Positions 53,230-62,117 of a stretch of 64,000 nt of DNA are shown here, in pieces. The DNA lies in NCBI GenBank assembly GCA_947497755.1, contig CANMHT010000009.1, positions 1 to 64,000 on the forward strand. The letters run 5' to 3'. The DNA comes from an uncultured Polaribacter sp. GTDB taxonomy: Bacteria; Bacteroidota; Bacteroidia; Flavobacteriales; Flavobacteriaceae. The translations under genes and the position numbers were made by a program. Below the pieces are notes generated by a model, which worked only from the letters and a program-made list of their open reading frames with translations, searched no databases and was not told where the DNA came from. The stretch's first letter is position 1, and every line of letters begins with the position of its first letter.

Positions 53230-54360
53230 TTATTTTGTGCTACAACCACTCATTGTCGTAATTCTTACAACTTCGGTTGGAGGCAAACTTTCATTTCTTT
53301 TTACTAATTGAGATAACATCTCTTTAGTAGTATTATTAAACGCTTCTTCTAAAGGTGTGTTATTTTGTAATGCAACCGGATGTCCTACGTCTCCAGCTTC
53401 TCTAATACTTTGTACTAATGGGATTTCTCCTAAAAATTGTGCTTGAATATCTTCAGCTAAATTTTTTGCACCACCATTACCAAAAATATAATACTTATTA
53501 TTAGGTAATTCTTCTGGTGTAAAATACGCCATATTTTCTATGATTCCTAATACAGGTACTTTAATGCTTTCTTGTTGAAACATGGCAACTCCTTTTTTAG
53601 CATCTGCCAAAGCAATATTTTGTGGAGTACTTACAATTACAGCTCCGTTAATTGGTAAAGCTTGTACAATTGATAAATGTACATCTCCAGTACCAGGAGG
53701 TAAATCTATAAGTAAGAAATCTAACTCTCCCCAATCTGCATCAAAAATTAATTGATTTAAAGCCTTAGATGCCATTGGTCCTCTCCAAATAACTGCTTGA
53801 TCAGGATTGGTAAAGAAACCTAATGATAATAGTTTAACACCATAGTTTTCTATAGGTTTCATTTTAGAACGCCCATCAACATTTACAGAAAGAGGTTTTT
53901 CTTTTTCTACATCAAACATTAAGTGCATTGAAGGTCCATAAACATCAGCATCTAAAACCCCAACATTAAATCCCATTTTTGCTAAAGAGATAGCTGTATT
54001 TGCTGTAATAGTAGATTTTCCAACACCACCTTTTCCAGAAGCAATGGCTATAATATTTTTAATATTCGGAATTTCTTTTCCTCTAATTTGATTAAGATTG
54101 TCTTTTTGAGGAACAACCGCTTTTACATTTACTTTTACTAAAATATCTTCACTAACTTTTAATCGAAGTGCATTAATAATTTCACTTTCGATTCTTTTTT
54201 TAGCTTGTAAAGAAGGATTTCCTATAGTTACATCAACAATAACTTCATTTCCAAAAGTAACTACATTCTTAATGTTTTCATTTTCAACCAAACTTTTTCC
54301 TTCTCCAGGAGCAGTAATAGTTTCTAATGCTTTATATATATCTTGTTTTTTAAAACTCAT
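53230..54360 (-). CDS. apbC: Mrp/NBP35-type Fe-S carrier ATPase
   Basis: 376 residues. An N-terminal DUF59/MIP18 domain (about 5-85) precedes a P-loop ATPase: deviant Walker A GKGGVGKST at 109-117, switch motifs VLDADVYGPSMHLMF and LLIDLPPGTGDVHL, and IWRGPMASKALNQL. The usual Cys-x-x-Cys of Mrp proteins is not seen in the ENMAYF segment (GIIENMAYFTPEEL), as in part of the family. It binds and transfers Fe-S clusters in the cytoplasm, with the Nfu-like protein encoded next. Confidence 0.93.
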   Translation of the reverse strand: MSFKKQDIYKALETITAPGEGKSLVENENIKNVVTFGNEVIVDVTIGNPSLQAKKRIESEIINALRLKVSEDILVKVNVKAVVPQKDNLNQIRGKEIPNIKNIIAIASGKGGVGKSTITANTAISLAKMGFNVGVLDADVYGPSMHLMFDVEKEKPLSVNVDGRSKMKPIENYGVKLLSLGFFTNPDQAVIWRGPMASKALNQLIFDADWGELDFLLIDLPPGTGDVHLSIVQALPINGAVIVSTPQNIALADAKKGVAMFQQESIKVPVLGIIENMAYFTPEELPNNKYYIFGNGGAKNLAEDIQAQFLGEIPLVQSIREAGDVGHPVALQNNTPLEEAFNNTTKEMLSQLVKRNESLPPTEVVRITTMSGCSTK

Positions 54361-54464
54361 TTTGAGGTTTTAATATGGATTAATTCTAAGTTACAAAGAT
54401 ACGGTTTAGAGTTCAGATAATAAAGAAGTTGAAGATTGTTTATTGATAGGATAATAAGTAGTAT

Positions 54465-54800
54465 TTATGATAGCTCTTCCAATGGATTCCAAAAGACTCT
54501 TTCAAAATCTTGAATCTGACTATCAATCACCACAATTCCTTCACTTTCTAACAATTGTTGCATTAAGTTTGTCCCATCAAAATGATGTTTTCCTGTTAAT
54601 AAACCTTTGCGATTTACAACTCTATGAGCAGGTACTTCTTCTGTTTGATTATGAGAATTATTCATTGCCCAACCTACCATTCTAGCAGAACGAGCAGCTC
54701 CTAAATATCTTGCAATTGCTCCATAGCTTGTTACTCTTCCGTAAGGGATTAATCGAGCAACTTGATATACTTTATCAAAAAAATTATCTGATTCTTTCAT
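54465..54800 (-). CDS. Alkyltransferase-like (ATL) DNA-repair protein, MGMT family without active-site Cys
   Basis: 111 residues, the size of bacterial ATLs. The fold markers IPYGRVTSYGAIA (18-30), ARSARMVGWAMNN (35-47, holding the Arg finger) and VPAHRVV (56-62) are present, but the MGMT active-site PCHRV reads PAHRV with Ala58 in place of Cys. It cannot take the alkyl group; ATL proteins instead bind O6-alkylguanine and hand it to nucleotide excision repair. Last gene of a four-gene minus-strand operon. Confidence 0.92.
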   Translation of the reverse strand: MKESDNFFDKVYQVARLIPYGRVTSYGAIARYLGAARSARMVGWAMNNSHNQTEEVPAHRVVNRKGLLTGKHHFDGTNLMQQLLESEGIVVIDSQIQDFERVFWNPLEELS

Positions 54801-54809
54801 GCTAGAAAA

Positions 54810-55421
54810 TTACAATATTTTAATAAAAGAAACTATAGCGATTACTCCAGTAAATAGACTTAAAAAATAATTGATGTATTGTGTCAATGAAGTTAATCTA
54901 GATTTTATCTTTTCAGCTAAGAAAATATAATTGTAGAGTAATAAATAAGTGCCTAATCCAGATCCTATCACAAAAATAAAAATACTTATTTCGTCTAAAT
55001 GTAGCCAACCTTGCATGTTAAAGAAAGAGCCAATTCCGTAGTAAAATGGAATAGCAAACATGTTTAATAGTGCAAGTCCTAGCCCAGTTATAAAATTTTT
55101 TTTAGATGTTTTTTGAGCAGAAGAATGGAGGTTGTTATTTCTTGCTTTGTAATAAAAAAAGACAGAAAGTATACTAAAAATAGCAACTGAAATTATTTGA
55201 ATACTCTCTAGAATAAAAGTATTTAAGTGTAGTGCCTTTAAAATAAATAGAGCAAAATAGGCTTGTAAAACTACAATTAAAGAAACGCCAATGGCATAAT
55301 TTATAGCAGCTCTTTTATTGTTTTCTATACTTATTTTTGTTGCTGTAATATTTAGCATGCTAGGAGTAACTGTTCCTAAATAAGAGGAACTTAACCCTAG
55401 AAAAAAGGTTGAAAAAAGCAT
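54810..55421 (-). CDS. LysE-family translocator
   Basis: 203 residues, six hydrophobic segments. The opening FLGLSSSYLGTVTPSMLNIT has the LysE-type helix 1 with a Pro. A polar loop (about 93-108) separates two three-helix halves, as in amino-acid exporters of the LysE/RhtB superfamily. The cargo is unknown. It lies between trmB (15 nt upstream) and the ATL gene (9 nt downstream) in one apparent operon; there is no clear functional link. Confidence 0.8.
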   Translation of the reverse strand: MLFSTFFLGLSSSYLGTVTPSMLNITATKISIENNKRAAINYAIGVSLIVVLQAYFALFILKALHLNTFILESIQIISVAIFSILSVFFYYKARNNNLHSSAQKTSKKNFITGLGLALLNMFAIPFYYGIGSFFNMQGWLHLDEISIFIFVIGSGLGTYLLLYNYIFLAEKIKSRLTSLTQYINYFLSLFTGVIAIVSFIKIL

Positions 55422-55436
55422 TTATGTTTTAGAATT

Positions 55437-56108
55437 TTAGTACTTAATTCTAAATTTGACGAAAGTAATTGCTTTTCCTTTCTCTAAATATTGTTTTTCG
55501 TAAAAAGTTTGAGTACTGATTACTTCTTCTGGACTATAAGTGTTCTTATAAACATCATGATTGGCATGTAAGATTTCGTGACCTTCTCCATGTAATAAAC
55601 CTAAAGTATAACCATGCATAAATTCACTATCAGTCTTTAAGTTTACAACACCATCTTTTTTTAGAATATGGTGATATTTCTTAAGGAAGTCTGCGTTGGT
55701 AAGTCTGTGTTTGGTACGTTTGTATTTTATTTGGGGATCTGGAAAGGTAATCCAAATTTCATCTACTTCGTTTTCATCAAAAATGAGGTTGATTAACTCT
55801 ATTTGAGTTCTAACAAAAGCAACATTACTTAAGTTTTCTTCTAAAGCTGTTTTTGCACCACGCCAAAAACGTGCTCCTTTAATATCAATACCAATAAAGT
55901 TTTTATCGGGATTTTTTTGAGCAAGGGCAATGGTATATTCACCTTTACCACAACCCAGTTCTAAAACAATAGGTTTGTCATTTTTAAAAAAGGTATGCCA
56001 TTTTCCTTTTAAAGAAAATCCTTCTAATATTTCATCCCTTTTTGGTTGGATGACATTAGAAAACGTTTCATTTTCACTAAAACGCTTTAGTTTGTTTTTA
56101 CTTCCCAA
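55437..56108 (-). CDS. trmB: tRNA (guanine-N7)-methyltransferase
   Basis: 223 residues. SAM motif VLELGCGKGEYTIAL, FIGIDIKGARFWRGAKTA, and the family mark ITFPDPQIKYKRTKHRLTN are present. It methylates G46 of tRNAs. The start is TTG at 56108, since the conserved MGSKNKLKRF opening requires it. It lies 11 nt downstream of the small DUF6341-like gene in a shared transcript. Confidence 0.96.
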   Translation of the reverse strand: MGSKNKLKRFSENETFSNVIQPKRDEILEGFSLKGKWHTFFKNDKPIVLELGCGKGEYTIALAQKNPDKNFIGIDIKGARFWRGAKTALEENLSNVAFVRTQIELINLIFDENEVDEIWITFPDPQIKYKRTKHRLTNADFLKKYHHILKKDGVVNLKTDSEFMHGYTLGLLHGEGHEILHANHDVYKNTYSPEEVISTQTFYEKQYLEKGKAITFVKFRIKY

Positions 56109-56119
56109 ATCAGAATAAA

Positions 56120-56338
56120 TTAAGCTCTATCTTCTGTTCCTTCTTTAAGGAAACGACGAGATTCTTTCATCCAGTACCAAAATAAAACTAATAATACTAA
56201 ACAAAATAACCAGTTTACTCCGTTAGAGACCCACCATCCGTAATCTGCACGCGCTAAAGAGTTACGCATCCACTCAAAAGGACCAAAAGCCCAAGTAAAA
56301 AAATCTCCAATTAATCTAAAAATATTGCTTGCAATCAT
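56120..56338 (-). CDS. Small membrane protein, DUF6341-like
   Basis: 72 residues. A N-terminal amphipathic part (FRLIGDFFTWAFGPFEWMRN) leads into a membrane helix (about 37-58, WWVSNGVNWLFCLVLLVLFWYW) and a charged tail (KESRRFLKEGTEDRA). Flavobacterial genomes keep this small gene beside upp and a DUF6427 gene, which is the case here. The function is unknown. It shares a 41-bp divergent promoter region with the DUF6427-like gene. Confidence 0.82.
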   Translation of the reverse strand: MIASNIFRLIGDFFTWAFGPFEWMRNSLARADYGWWVSNGVNWLFCLVLLVLFWYWMKESRRFLKEGTEDRA

Positions 56339-56359
56339 ATCTTAAGTATCTTTACTTTG

Positions 56360-56367
56360 CAAAAGTA
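56360..56367 (-). promoter_or_regulatory. -7 element in a 41-bp divergent promoter region
   Basis: The minus strand reads TACTTTTG. It partly overlaps, on the plus strand, TTTACTTTG (56351-56359), a near -7 element for the opposite gene. The pair forms a rough palindrome TACTTTGCAAAAGTA. Confidence 0.5.
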
Positions 56368-56379
56368 TAAAAACAAATT

Positions 56380-57291
56380 ATGTTAGCCAATTTTTTCGGC
56401 AAATCTAAACCAGTAAATTTTATTCTAATTATAATGCTCTTTTTAGGGTATTGTATGTTAGACGTATTTGTTTACAATCCACAAGCCTTTTCTTTTGAGT
56501 TATTGCTTGTGCTTCCACTTTTTCTAGGCGTATTTTTCTTATTCAATTTTATTTTAGCTAAAAACAAGCTAACGTATGATAATTCGTTTGCTTTTTTACT
56601 GTTTGTCATTGGATTGGGATTTTTGTCTAAGATGATATACGAACCAAAGGAAGTATTGGTTTTTATTATTTTATTCTTGTTTTTTAGAAGAGTATACAGC
56701 TTAAGAACTTTAAAAATGTTGTACGCAAAGTTGTTTGATAGTGGTTTTTGGTTAGGAATCTTATTGTTATTTTTTCCTTATTATCTATTATACACCGTAT
56801 TAATCTATGCGGCTATTTTATTGTTTATTAAACCTACATTTAGAACTGTTGTAATACCAATAATAGGAGTGATAACACCATTGTTTTTGTTTTTTACATA
56901 TCATTTTTACATGGATTCAATAACGGTGTTTTACGAGTTGTTTTCTGTAAATTTTTCATCAGATTTTACCAATTTCTCATCTCATATTTACCTTTTTTTC
57001 TTTGCCTTTTTTGGAGGTATTTCTTTGTTGTCTATTTTTCTTAAATCAGGAAAGATTTTTTCAGTAAATAACAAGTTTAAAAAAAGTTGGGGACTTTTAC
57101 TGGTTCATTTTGTTATAGCAACAAGTATGGTATTTCTGTGTCCGCAACAAGAAGAAATTACATTATTTACATTTTTAATTCCAAGTACAATCATTATTAC
57201 AAACTGGATTCAGACTGTAAAAAAGAAGTTTATTGTAAATCTTGTATTGTTTCTTTTTTTAGTGACTTCAATTCTGATTCACTTTTTATAG
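56380..57291 (+). CDS. Polytopic membrane protein, DUF6427-like
   Basis: 303 residues, about ten hydrophobic segments and few charges, with FRRVYSLRTLKMLYAKLFDS as the longest polar loop and CPQQEEITLFTFL before the last helices. Position next to upp and the DUF6341-like gene is a conserved flavobacterial arrangement. No transport or enzyme motif is recognised; a role in envelope biogenesis or gliding has no support from sequence alone. Its last 6 nt overlap the 3' end of upp. Confidence 0.82.
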   Translation: MLANFFGKSKPVNFILIIMLFLGYCMLDVFVYNPQAFSFELLLVLPLFLGVFFLFNFILAKNKLTYDNSFAFLLFVIGLGFLSKMIYEPKEVLVFIILFLFFRRVYSLRTLKMLYAKLFDSGFWLGILLLFFPYYLLYTVLIYAAILLFIKPTFRTVVIPIIGVITPLFLFFTYHFYMDSITVFYELFSVNFSSDFTNFSSHIYLFFFAFFGGISLLSIFLKSGKIFSVNNKFKKSWGLLLVHFVIATSMVFLCPQQEEITLFTFLIPSTIIITNWIQTVKKKFIVNLVLFLFLVTSILIHFL

Positions 57292-57939
57292 TTTAGCTCC
57301 ATAAGCTAAGTCTCCAGCATCACCTAAACCAGGTACAATATATCCTTTGTCATTTAAAGTGTCATCAATGGCAGCAATCCACAAATGTGTGTTTTCTGGA
57401 AAGTGATTTTTAACAAATTCGATTCCTTCTGTAGAGCCAATAACACAAACTAAATGTATTTCTTTTGGCGTTCCATGTTTTTTGATGCCCTCATAAACAG
57501 CAACCAACGATTGCCCAGTTGCTAACATAGGATCTGCTAACAACAACGTTTTATTATTAATAGAAGGAGAAGCAAAATATTCTACTACAATTTCAAATTC
57601 AGCATCATTATTTGGGTGATGTCTGTATGCAGAAATAAAAGCATTTTCGGCATTGTCAAAGTAATTTAACAAACCTTGATGTAATGGCAATCCAGCTCTT
57701 AAAATAGAACACAATACAATATCATTATTAGGTAGTTGCATATTTTTTACTCCTAATGGTGTTTGTACTTCTGTAGTAGTATAAGAAATTTGTTTACTCA
57801 ATTCATATCCTAAAATTTCTCCAATTCTTTCAATGTTTCTTCGAAATCGTAAAGAGTCTTTTTGGATAGTTAGGTCTCTAATTTCTGATATGAATTTATT
57901 TAAGATGGAATTGGTAGCTTCTAAATGATGTAGGATCAT
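57286..57939 (-). CDS. upp: Uracil phosphoribosyltransferase
   Basis: 217 residues. PRPP-binding loop LLLADPMLATGQSL (about 136-149), and the uracil-site region GYIVPGLGDAGDLAYG at the C-terminus. It salvages uracil to UMP with PRPP. It follows the glycosyltransferase gene by 10 nt on the same strand and overlaps the convergent DUF6427-like gene by 6 nt. Confidence 0.96.
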   Translation of the reverse strand: MILHHLEATNSILNKFISEIRDLTIQKDSLRFRRNIERIGEILGYELSKQISYTTTEVQTPLGVKNMQLPNNDIVLCSILRAGLPLHQGLLNYFDNAENAFISAYRHHPNNDAEFEIVVEYFASPSINNKTLLLADPMLATGQSLVAVYEGIKKHGTPKEIHLVCVIGSTEGIEFVKNHFPENTHLWIAAIDDTLNDKGYIVPGLGDAGDLAYGAKL

Positions 57940-57949
57940 GATTTGTTTT

Positions 57950-58990
57950 TTAAGAGTTAGAGGTTAATATTTCTTCAACTTTTTTAATAACTGTTTGTGG
58001 TAAAATACTTCTCATAGCATCTTCATAACCTTCTATCATTTTATTACCATAAATAGAAGTTGGTATTTTTGGGTATTTTTCTAAATCTGGTAGTAAACAG
58101 TTCTCTTTTGGTTGATCAAAAGGAGCAAATCCAGCAAATGGATGTGTACCACCCCAAAGTGTAATTGTTGGTATTTGTTGCATGGCCGCAAAATGAGCAT
58201 TTCCAGAATCCATAGCAATCATACAGTCCAATTGAGCAATTAAATTTAGCTCTTCAGTAAGATTTAGTTTGCCAGCTACAGAAATACAGTGGGTGTTTTT
58301 TTGAGCAATTTTTGTTAAAATATCAACTTCAGACTTTCCTCCTCCAAAAAGAAAAACAGGATGCTTTTTCGAAAGTGTTTCAATAACTTCTTCCATCAAA
58401 TCTAACGGGTATTTTTTTGCATCAAAAGCAGCAAACGGAGCAACGCCAATCCATTTTGATTTTTTTGATCCCGTTATGTTAGCAACAGCAGGCAACAAAG
58501 CAACTTTGTTTATGCTGCTCGGATTAGCTATGTTAGTAGGAAACCCTAACTTGTTGAAAACATCAGCATATCGTTGATGTGAGGTTTTTAATTGTTTAAA
58601 TATTTTGTTTTCTGGTCGGGTTAGTGCTTTCTTTTCAGCCCTACCTTTATCAATTACTGCAATAGTATGTTTAGAAAATTTAAAAAAAGAACGTACTATT
58701 TTAGATCTTAAAACATTGTGCAAATCTGCAATATGAGTAATATCTAACTTTTTTAGTTCTTTATATAATTTGTGTAGTCCAAGAACACCTTTGTGTTTGT
58801 TGGTAATATCTGCAGCATAAAAATTTACATTAGGGATATTGTCAAATAAAGGCTTTAAAAAAGCTTTAGAAACAACTGTAATCTTTACTGTTGGATGTTG
58901 CTCTACAAAAGCTTTGATAACAGGAACTGTCATGGCAACATCTCCCATTGCAGATAATCTAATAACTAAAATATGTGAATTTGATTGCAA
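57950..58990 (-). CDS. Glycosyltransferase family 9 (heptosyltransferase-like)
   Basis: 346 residues. ILVIRLSAMGDVAMTVPVI (about 7-25) is the ADP-heptose-binding GT9 opening, WIGVAPFAAFDAKKYP and MDSGNAHFAAMQQIPTITLWGGTHP are the C-terminal sugar-nucleotide site. It likely adds a sugar to lipopolysaccharide core or a similar envelope glycan. The start is TTG at 58990; the conserved motif begins six residues later and no ATG is available upstream. A TACTTTTG element lies 23 nt upstream. Confidence 0.92.
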   Translation of the reverse strand: MQSNSHILVIRLSAMGDVAMTVPVIKAFVEQHPTVKITVVSKAFLKPLFDNIPNVNFYAADITNKHKGVLGLHKLYKELKKLDITHIADLHNVLRSKIVRSFFKFSKHTIAVIDKGRAEKKALTRPENKIFKQLKTSHQRYADVFNKLGFPTNIANPSSINKVALLPAVANITGSKKSKWIGVAPFAAFDAKKYPLDLMEEVIETLSKKHPVFLFGGGKSEVDILTKIAQKNTHCISVAGKLNLTEELNLIAQLDCMIAMDSGNAHFAAMQQIPTITLWGGTHPFAGFAPFDQPKENCLLPDLEKYPKIPTSIYGNKMIEGYEDAMRSILPQTVIKKVEEILTSNS

Positions 58991-59013
58991 GTGTAATTGC
59001 TTAAAGTTCTAAA

Positions 59014-59021
59014 CAAAAGTA
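59014..59021 (-). promoter_or_regulatory. -7 element of the glycosyltransferase-upp unit
   Basis: The minus strand reads TACTTTTG, 23 nt before the TTG start of the glycosyltransferase. Confidence 0.5.
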
Positions 59022-59112
59022 AGCATTTCTTAAGAAAAAGCACTAATTTTCTATACATCAATAACTGCTAATAACTTCAAAAAACCAGAGAATTATTACT
59101 TAAATAATTGTG

Positions 59113-59120
59113 TACCTTTG
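59113..59120 (+). promoter_or_regulatory. -7 element of the yicC-gmk-nadD operon
   Basis: TACCTTTG fits TAnnTTTG and lies 25 nt before the yicC ATG. No TTG was found at -33. Confidence 0.5.
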
Positions 59121-59145
59121 TGTTTTTATTTTAAAAAAGTATTGA

Positions 59146-60012
59146 ATGATTCAATCAATGACTGGATATGGTAAAGCGGTTTTGCAATTACCAACCAAAA
59201 AGGTAACCATAGAAATTAAAACTCTTAATAGTAAAAATTTAGATTTAAATGCAAGAGTGCCGTCTTACTATAAAGAAAAAGAATTAGCAGTAAGAAAAAA
59301 ATTAGCATCTGGTCTGGTAAGAGGAAAGATTGATTTTTCTATTTATGTAGAAATGACAGCAGATGAAACTACCACTTCAATTAATAAAGCTGTTGTAAAT
59401 GATTATGTACAGCAATTAAGAAATACATTATTTATTGGTTCTGAAGATGATGTTGAATTGTTAAAAATGGCAGTAAGAATGCCTGATGCTCTTAGAACAG
59501 AAAGAGAAGAATTAGATGAAGAAGAGTGGGAGCTGATTGAAAAATCTATTGAAGAAGCCTTAGAAAAAACCATTCAATATAGAACAGATGAGGCAGCTTC
59601 TTTGGAAGAAGATTTTAAGTTAAGAATCTTAAATATAAAAGAGTATTTAAAAGAGGTTCATGCTTTAGATAAAGAACGATTAGATAATGTAAGAGTACGT
59701 TTGCAAAAAGCAATTGCAGATTTAAAAACAGAAATTGATGCCAATCGTTTTGAACAAGAGTTGATTTATTACTTAGAAAAACTAGATATCAACGAAGAAA
59801 AAGTAAGATTAGAAAATCACTTGGATTATTTTTTACAAGAATTAGATAGTAAAGATTCTAATGGGAAAAAGTTAGGGTTTATCGTTCAGGAAATAGGAAG
59901 AGAAATTAATACTACAGGCTCAAAAGCCAATTTTGCTCCGATGCAAAAATCTGTTATTCAGATGAAAAACGAATTAGAAAAAATAAAAGAACAAATCTTA
60001 AACGTATTATAA
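59146..60012 (+). CDS. yicC: YicC/YloC-family endoribonuclease
   Basis: 288 residues, normal length. IQSMTGYGKA at the start and the C-terminal FIVQEIGREINTTGSKAN are the family signatures, with a helical middle. YicC-type proteins cut RNA in a metal-dependent way. It is followed by gmk after 3 nt and nadD, the usual operon order. Confidence 0.94.
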   Translation: MIQSMTGYGKAVLQLPTKKVTIEIKTLNSKNLDLNARVPSYYKEKELAVRKKLASGLVRGKIDFSIYVEMTADETTTSINKAVVNDYVQQLRNTLFIGSEDDVELLKMAVRMPDALRTEREELDEEEWELIEKSIEEALEKTIQYRTDEAASLEEDFKLRILNIKEYLKEVHALDKERLDNVRVRLQKAIADLKTEIDANRFEQELIYYLEKLDINEEKVRLENHLDYFLQELDSKDSNGKKLGFIVQEIGREINTTGSKANFAPMQKSVIQMKNELEKIKEQILNVL

Positions 60013-60015
60013 TAA

Positions 60016-60600
60016 ATGGAGAATTTTGAAGGTAAATTATTTGTGTTTTCAGCTCCTTCTGGATCTGGTAAAACAACAATTGTTCGTCATTTATTAGGAC
60101 AAGAAAAATTCAATTTAGAGTTTTCTATTTCCGCTACGTCAAGAGAACCTAGAGGTTTTGAAGTTGATGGGAAAGATTATTACTTTATCTCTTTAAAAGA
60201 ATTTAAAGAGAATATTAAGAATGATGCTTTTTTAGAGTGGGAAGAAGTATACAGAGACAATTTTTACGGTACTTTAAAAACAGAAGTTGAGCGTATTTGG
60301 GCTCAAGGAAAACATGTTATTTTTGATATAGATGTGGTTGGCGGATTAAGAATTAAAAAGAAGTTTCCAGATAAAACATTGGCTGTTTTTGTAAAACCAC
60401 CAAGTGTAGATGAGCTAAAGATTCGTTTAAAAAAGCGTAAAACAGAAAGCGACGAAAAAATCAATATGCGTATTGCAAAAGCATCTGTTGAGCTAGCCAC
60501 TGCGCCTCAGTTTGATAAAATCATCAAAAACTACGATTTAGAAGTTGCGCTTAAAGAAGCAGAAGATTTGGTTGGAGAATATTTAGGTTTAAATCAATAA
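60016..60600 (+). CDS. gmk: Guanylate kinase
   Basis: 194 residues. P-loop APSGSGKTTIV (13-23), GMP-binding TSREPRGFEVDGKDYYFI and FLEWEEVYRDNFYGT. It phosphorylates GMP to GDP. It is encoded in the operon between yicC (3 nt) and nadD (14 nt). Confidence 0.97.
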   Translation: MENFEGKLFVFSAPSGSGKTTIVRHLLGQEKFNLEFSISATSREPRGFEVDGKDYYFISLKEFKENIKNDAFLEWEEVYRDNFYGTLKTEVERIWAQGKHVIFDIDVVGGLRIKKKFPDKTLAVFVKPPSVDELKIRLKKRKTESDEKINMRIAKASVELATAPQFDKIIKNYDLEVALKEAEDLVGEYLGLNQ

Positions 60601-60614
60601 GAATTAGCACTAAA

Positions 60615-61196
60615 ATGAACATAGGTTTATATTTTGGTACATTCAACCCTATTCATGTTGGGCATCTTATCATTGCCAATCACATGGTAGAAAATTCTGA
60701 TTTAGATGAAATTTGGTTGGTAGTAACACCACACAATCCTTTTAAAAAGAAAAGTTCACTGTTAGATAATCATCACAGATATGAATTGGCTTTTTTAGCA
60801 ACAGAAAGGTATCCAAAAATTAAACCTTCAAAGATTGAGTTTGACTTGCCGCAACCAAACTATACTGTTAATACCTTGGCACATATTTCTGAAAAATTCC
60901 CTCAACATCGTTTTAGTTTAATAATGGGAGAAGACAATCTTAAAAGTTTTCATAAATGGAAAAATTATGAAACAATTTTAGAGTTTCATAATATCTATGT
61001 GTATCCAAGAATTTCAGAAGGAAAAACAGCTACTAAATTTGATGAGCATTCAAAAATACATCTTGTAGATTCTCCAATTATTCAAATTTCATCTACACAA
61101 ATTCGCAATGGTATTAAAGAAGGTAAAAATGTAGAACCAATGTTGCCAGAAGCTGTATGGAAATATATTGATGAGATGAATTTTTATAGAAAATAG
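60615..61196 (+). CDS. nadD: Nicotinate-nucleotide adenylyltransferase
   Basis: 193 residues. GTFNPIHVGHL with the HxGH pair His14 and His17, TPHNPFKKK, MGEDNLKSFHKW and ISSTQIRNGIKEG are the classic motifs. It makes deamido-NAD from nicotinate mononucleotide and ATP, so it feeds NAD synthesis. It ends the yicC-gmk-nadD operon; the next gene has its own -7 element. Confidence 0.97.
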   Translation: MNIGLYFGTFNPIHVGHLIIANHMVENSDLDEIWLVVTPHNPFKKKSSLLDNHHRYELAFLATERYPKIKPSKIEFDLPQPNYTVNTLAHISEKFPQHRFSLIMGEDNLKSFHKWKNYETILEFHNIYVYPRISEGKTATKFDEHSKIHLVDSPIIQISSTQIRNGIKEGKNVEPMLPEAVWKYIDEMNFYRK

Positions 61197-61215
61197 TTCG
61201 CCTATTTTTTCGTTG

Positions 61216-61223
61216 TATATTTG
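61216..61223 (+). promoter_or_regulatory. -7 element before the M23-GH3 pair
   Basis: TATATTTG matches TAnnTTTG, 21 nt before the GTG start of the M23 gene. Confidence 0.5.
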
Positions 61224-61244
61224 TAGTTATTAGAAATTGTATTT

Positions 61245-62117
61245 GTGGCTAAAAAAACACCAAAAAAAAGCAAATTTAGACAACGATTAACCAACAAATT
61301 TAGATTGGTTGTGTTAAATGAAGATACCTTTGAAGAACGTCTGTCATTTAAATTAACAATCTTAAATATTTTTGTGTTTGGTGGTGTTTTTTCAATTGTA
61401 TTAGTACTATTAACTTCTGTGCTAATTGCTTATACACCCATAAGAGAATATATACCAGGATATGCTCCCACAGAATCAAAAAAAGATGTTGCTAAATTGG
61501 TATATGAAACAGATTCACTAAAAAATAGACTACAGTTATTAGAGAATTATACCAAAGCTTTGATTCCAATTTTATCTGGAGAGCATCCTATTTCTGAAGT
61601 AGATTTTGATTCTTTAAAATTAAATTCGAAACCGATTCAGGTGGATGATAAAATGCTAAATGCATCAAAAAACGACTCTATATTTAGAGAAAAAGTTGAT
61701 AGTAAAGATCGTTTTCCTTTATTTGATAAGGCTGAAGATAAAGTAGATATTGTCTTTTTTGCACCAATTACTGGAAATATCACACAGGATTTTGATGTAA
61801 CTAACAAACATTTTGCTATAGATATTGCACAAAAAACAGGTACTCCTGTAAAAGCAATTGAAGATGGAAGAGTTATTTTTTCTGAATGGACAACTGAAAC
61901 AGGATATGTAGTTATTATTGAACATGGAACAGGATTTATTTCTGTCTACAAACACAATGGTGTTTTACTTAAAAAACAAGGTGATTTTGTAAAATCAGGT
62001 GAAGCAATTGCTACTGTTGGTTCTACAGGAGAACTAACAACAGGTCCACATCTACACTTCGAACTTTGGTATAACGGTTATCCTGTAAATCCAACTAATT
62101 ATATAGATTTTAAATAA
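61245..62117 (+). CDS. Membrane-anchored M23 peptidase
   Basis: 290 residues from GTG at 61245. The cytoplasmic N-terminus is basic (KKTPKKSKFRQRLTNKF), one membrane helix spans about 37-61 (LNIFVFGGVFSIVLVLLTSVLI), a periplasmic coiled segment follows, and an M23 domain (about 175-285) ends in GPHLHFELWYNG. The zinc site is complete: His and Asp of HFAIDIAQ and the His-Leu-His. It probably hydrolyses peptidoglycan cross-links. It is translationally coupled (TAATG) to the GH3 gene. Confidence 0.92.
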   Translation: MAKKTPKKSKFRQRLTNKFRLVVLNEDTFEERLSFKLTILNIFVFGGVFSIVLVLLTSVLIAYTPIREYIPGYAPTESKKDVAKLVYETDSLKNRLQLLENYTKALIPILSGEHPISEVDFDSLKLNSKPIQVDDKMLNASKNDSIFREKVDSKDRFPLFDKAEDKVDIVFFAPITGNITQDFDVTNKHFAIDIAQKTGTPVKAIEDGRVIFSEWTTETGYVVIIEHGTGFISVYKHNGVLLKKQGDFVKSGEAIATVGSTGELTTGPHLHFELWYNGYPVNPTNYIDFK

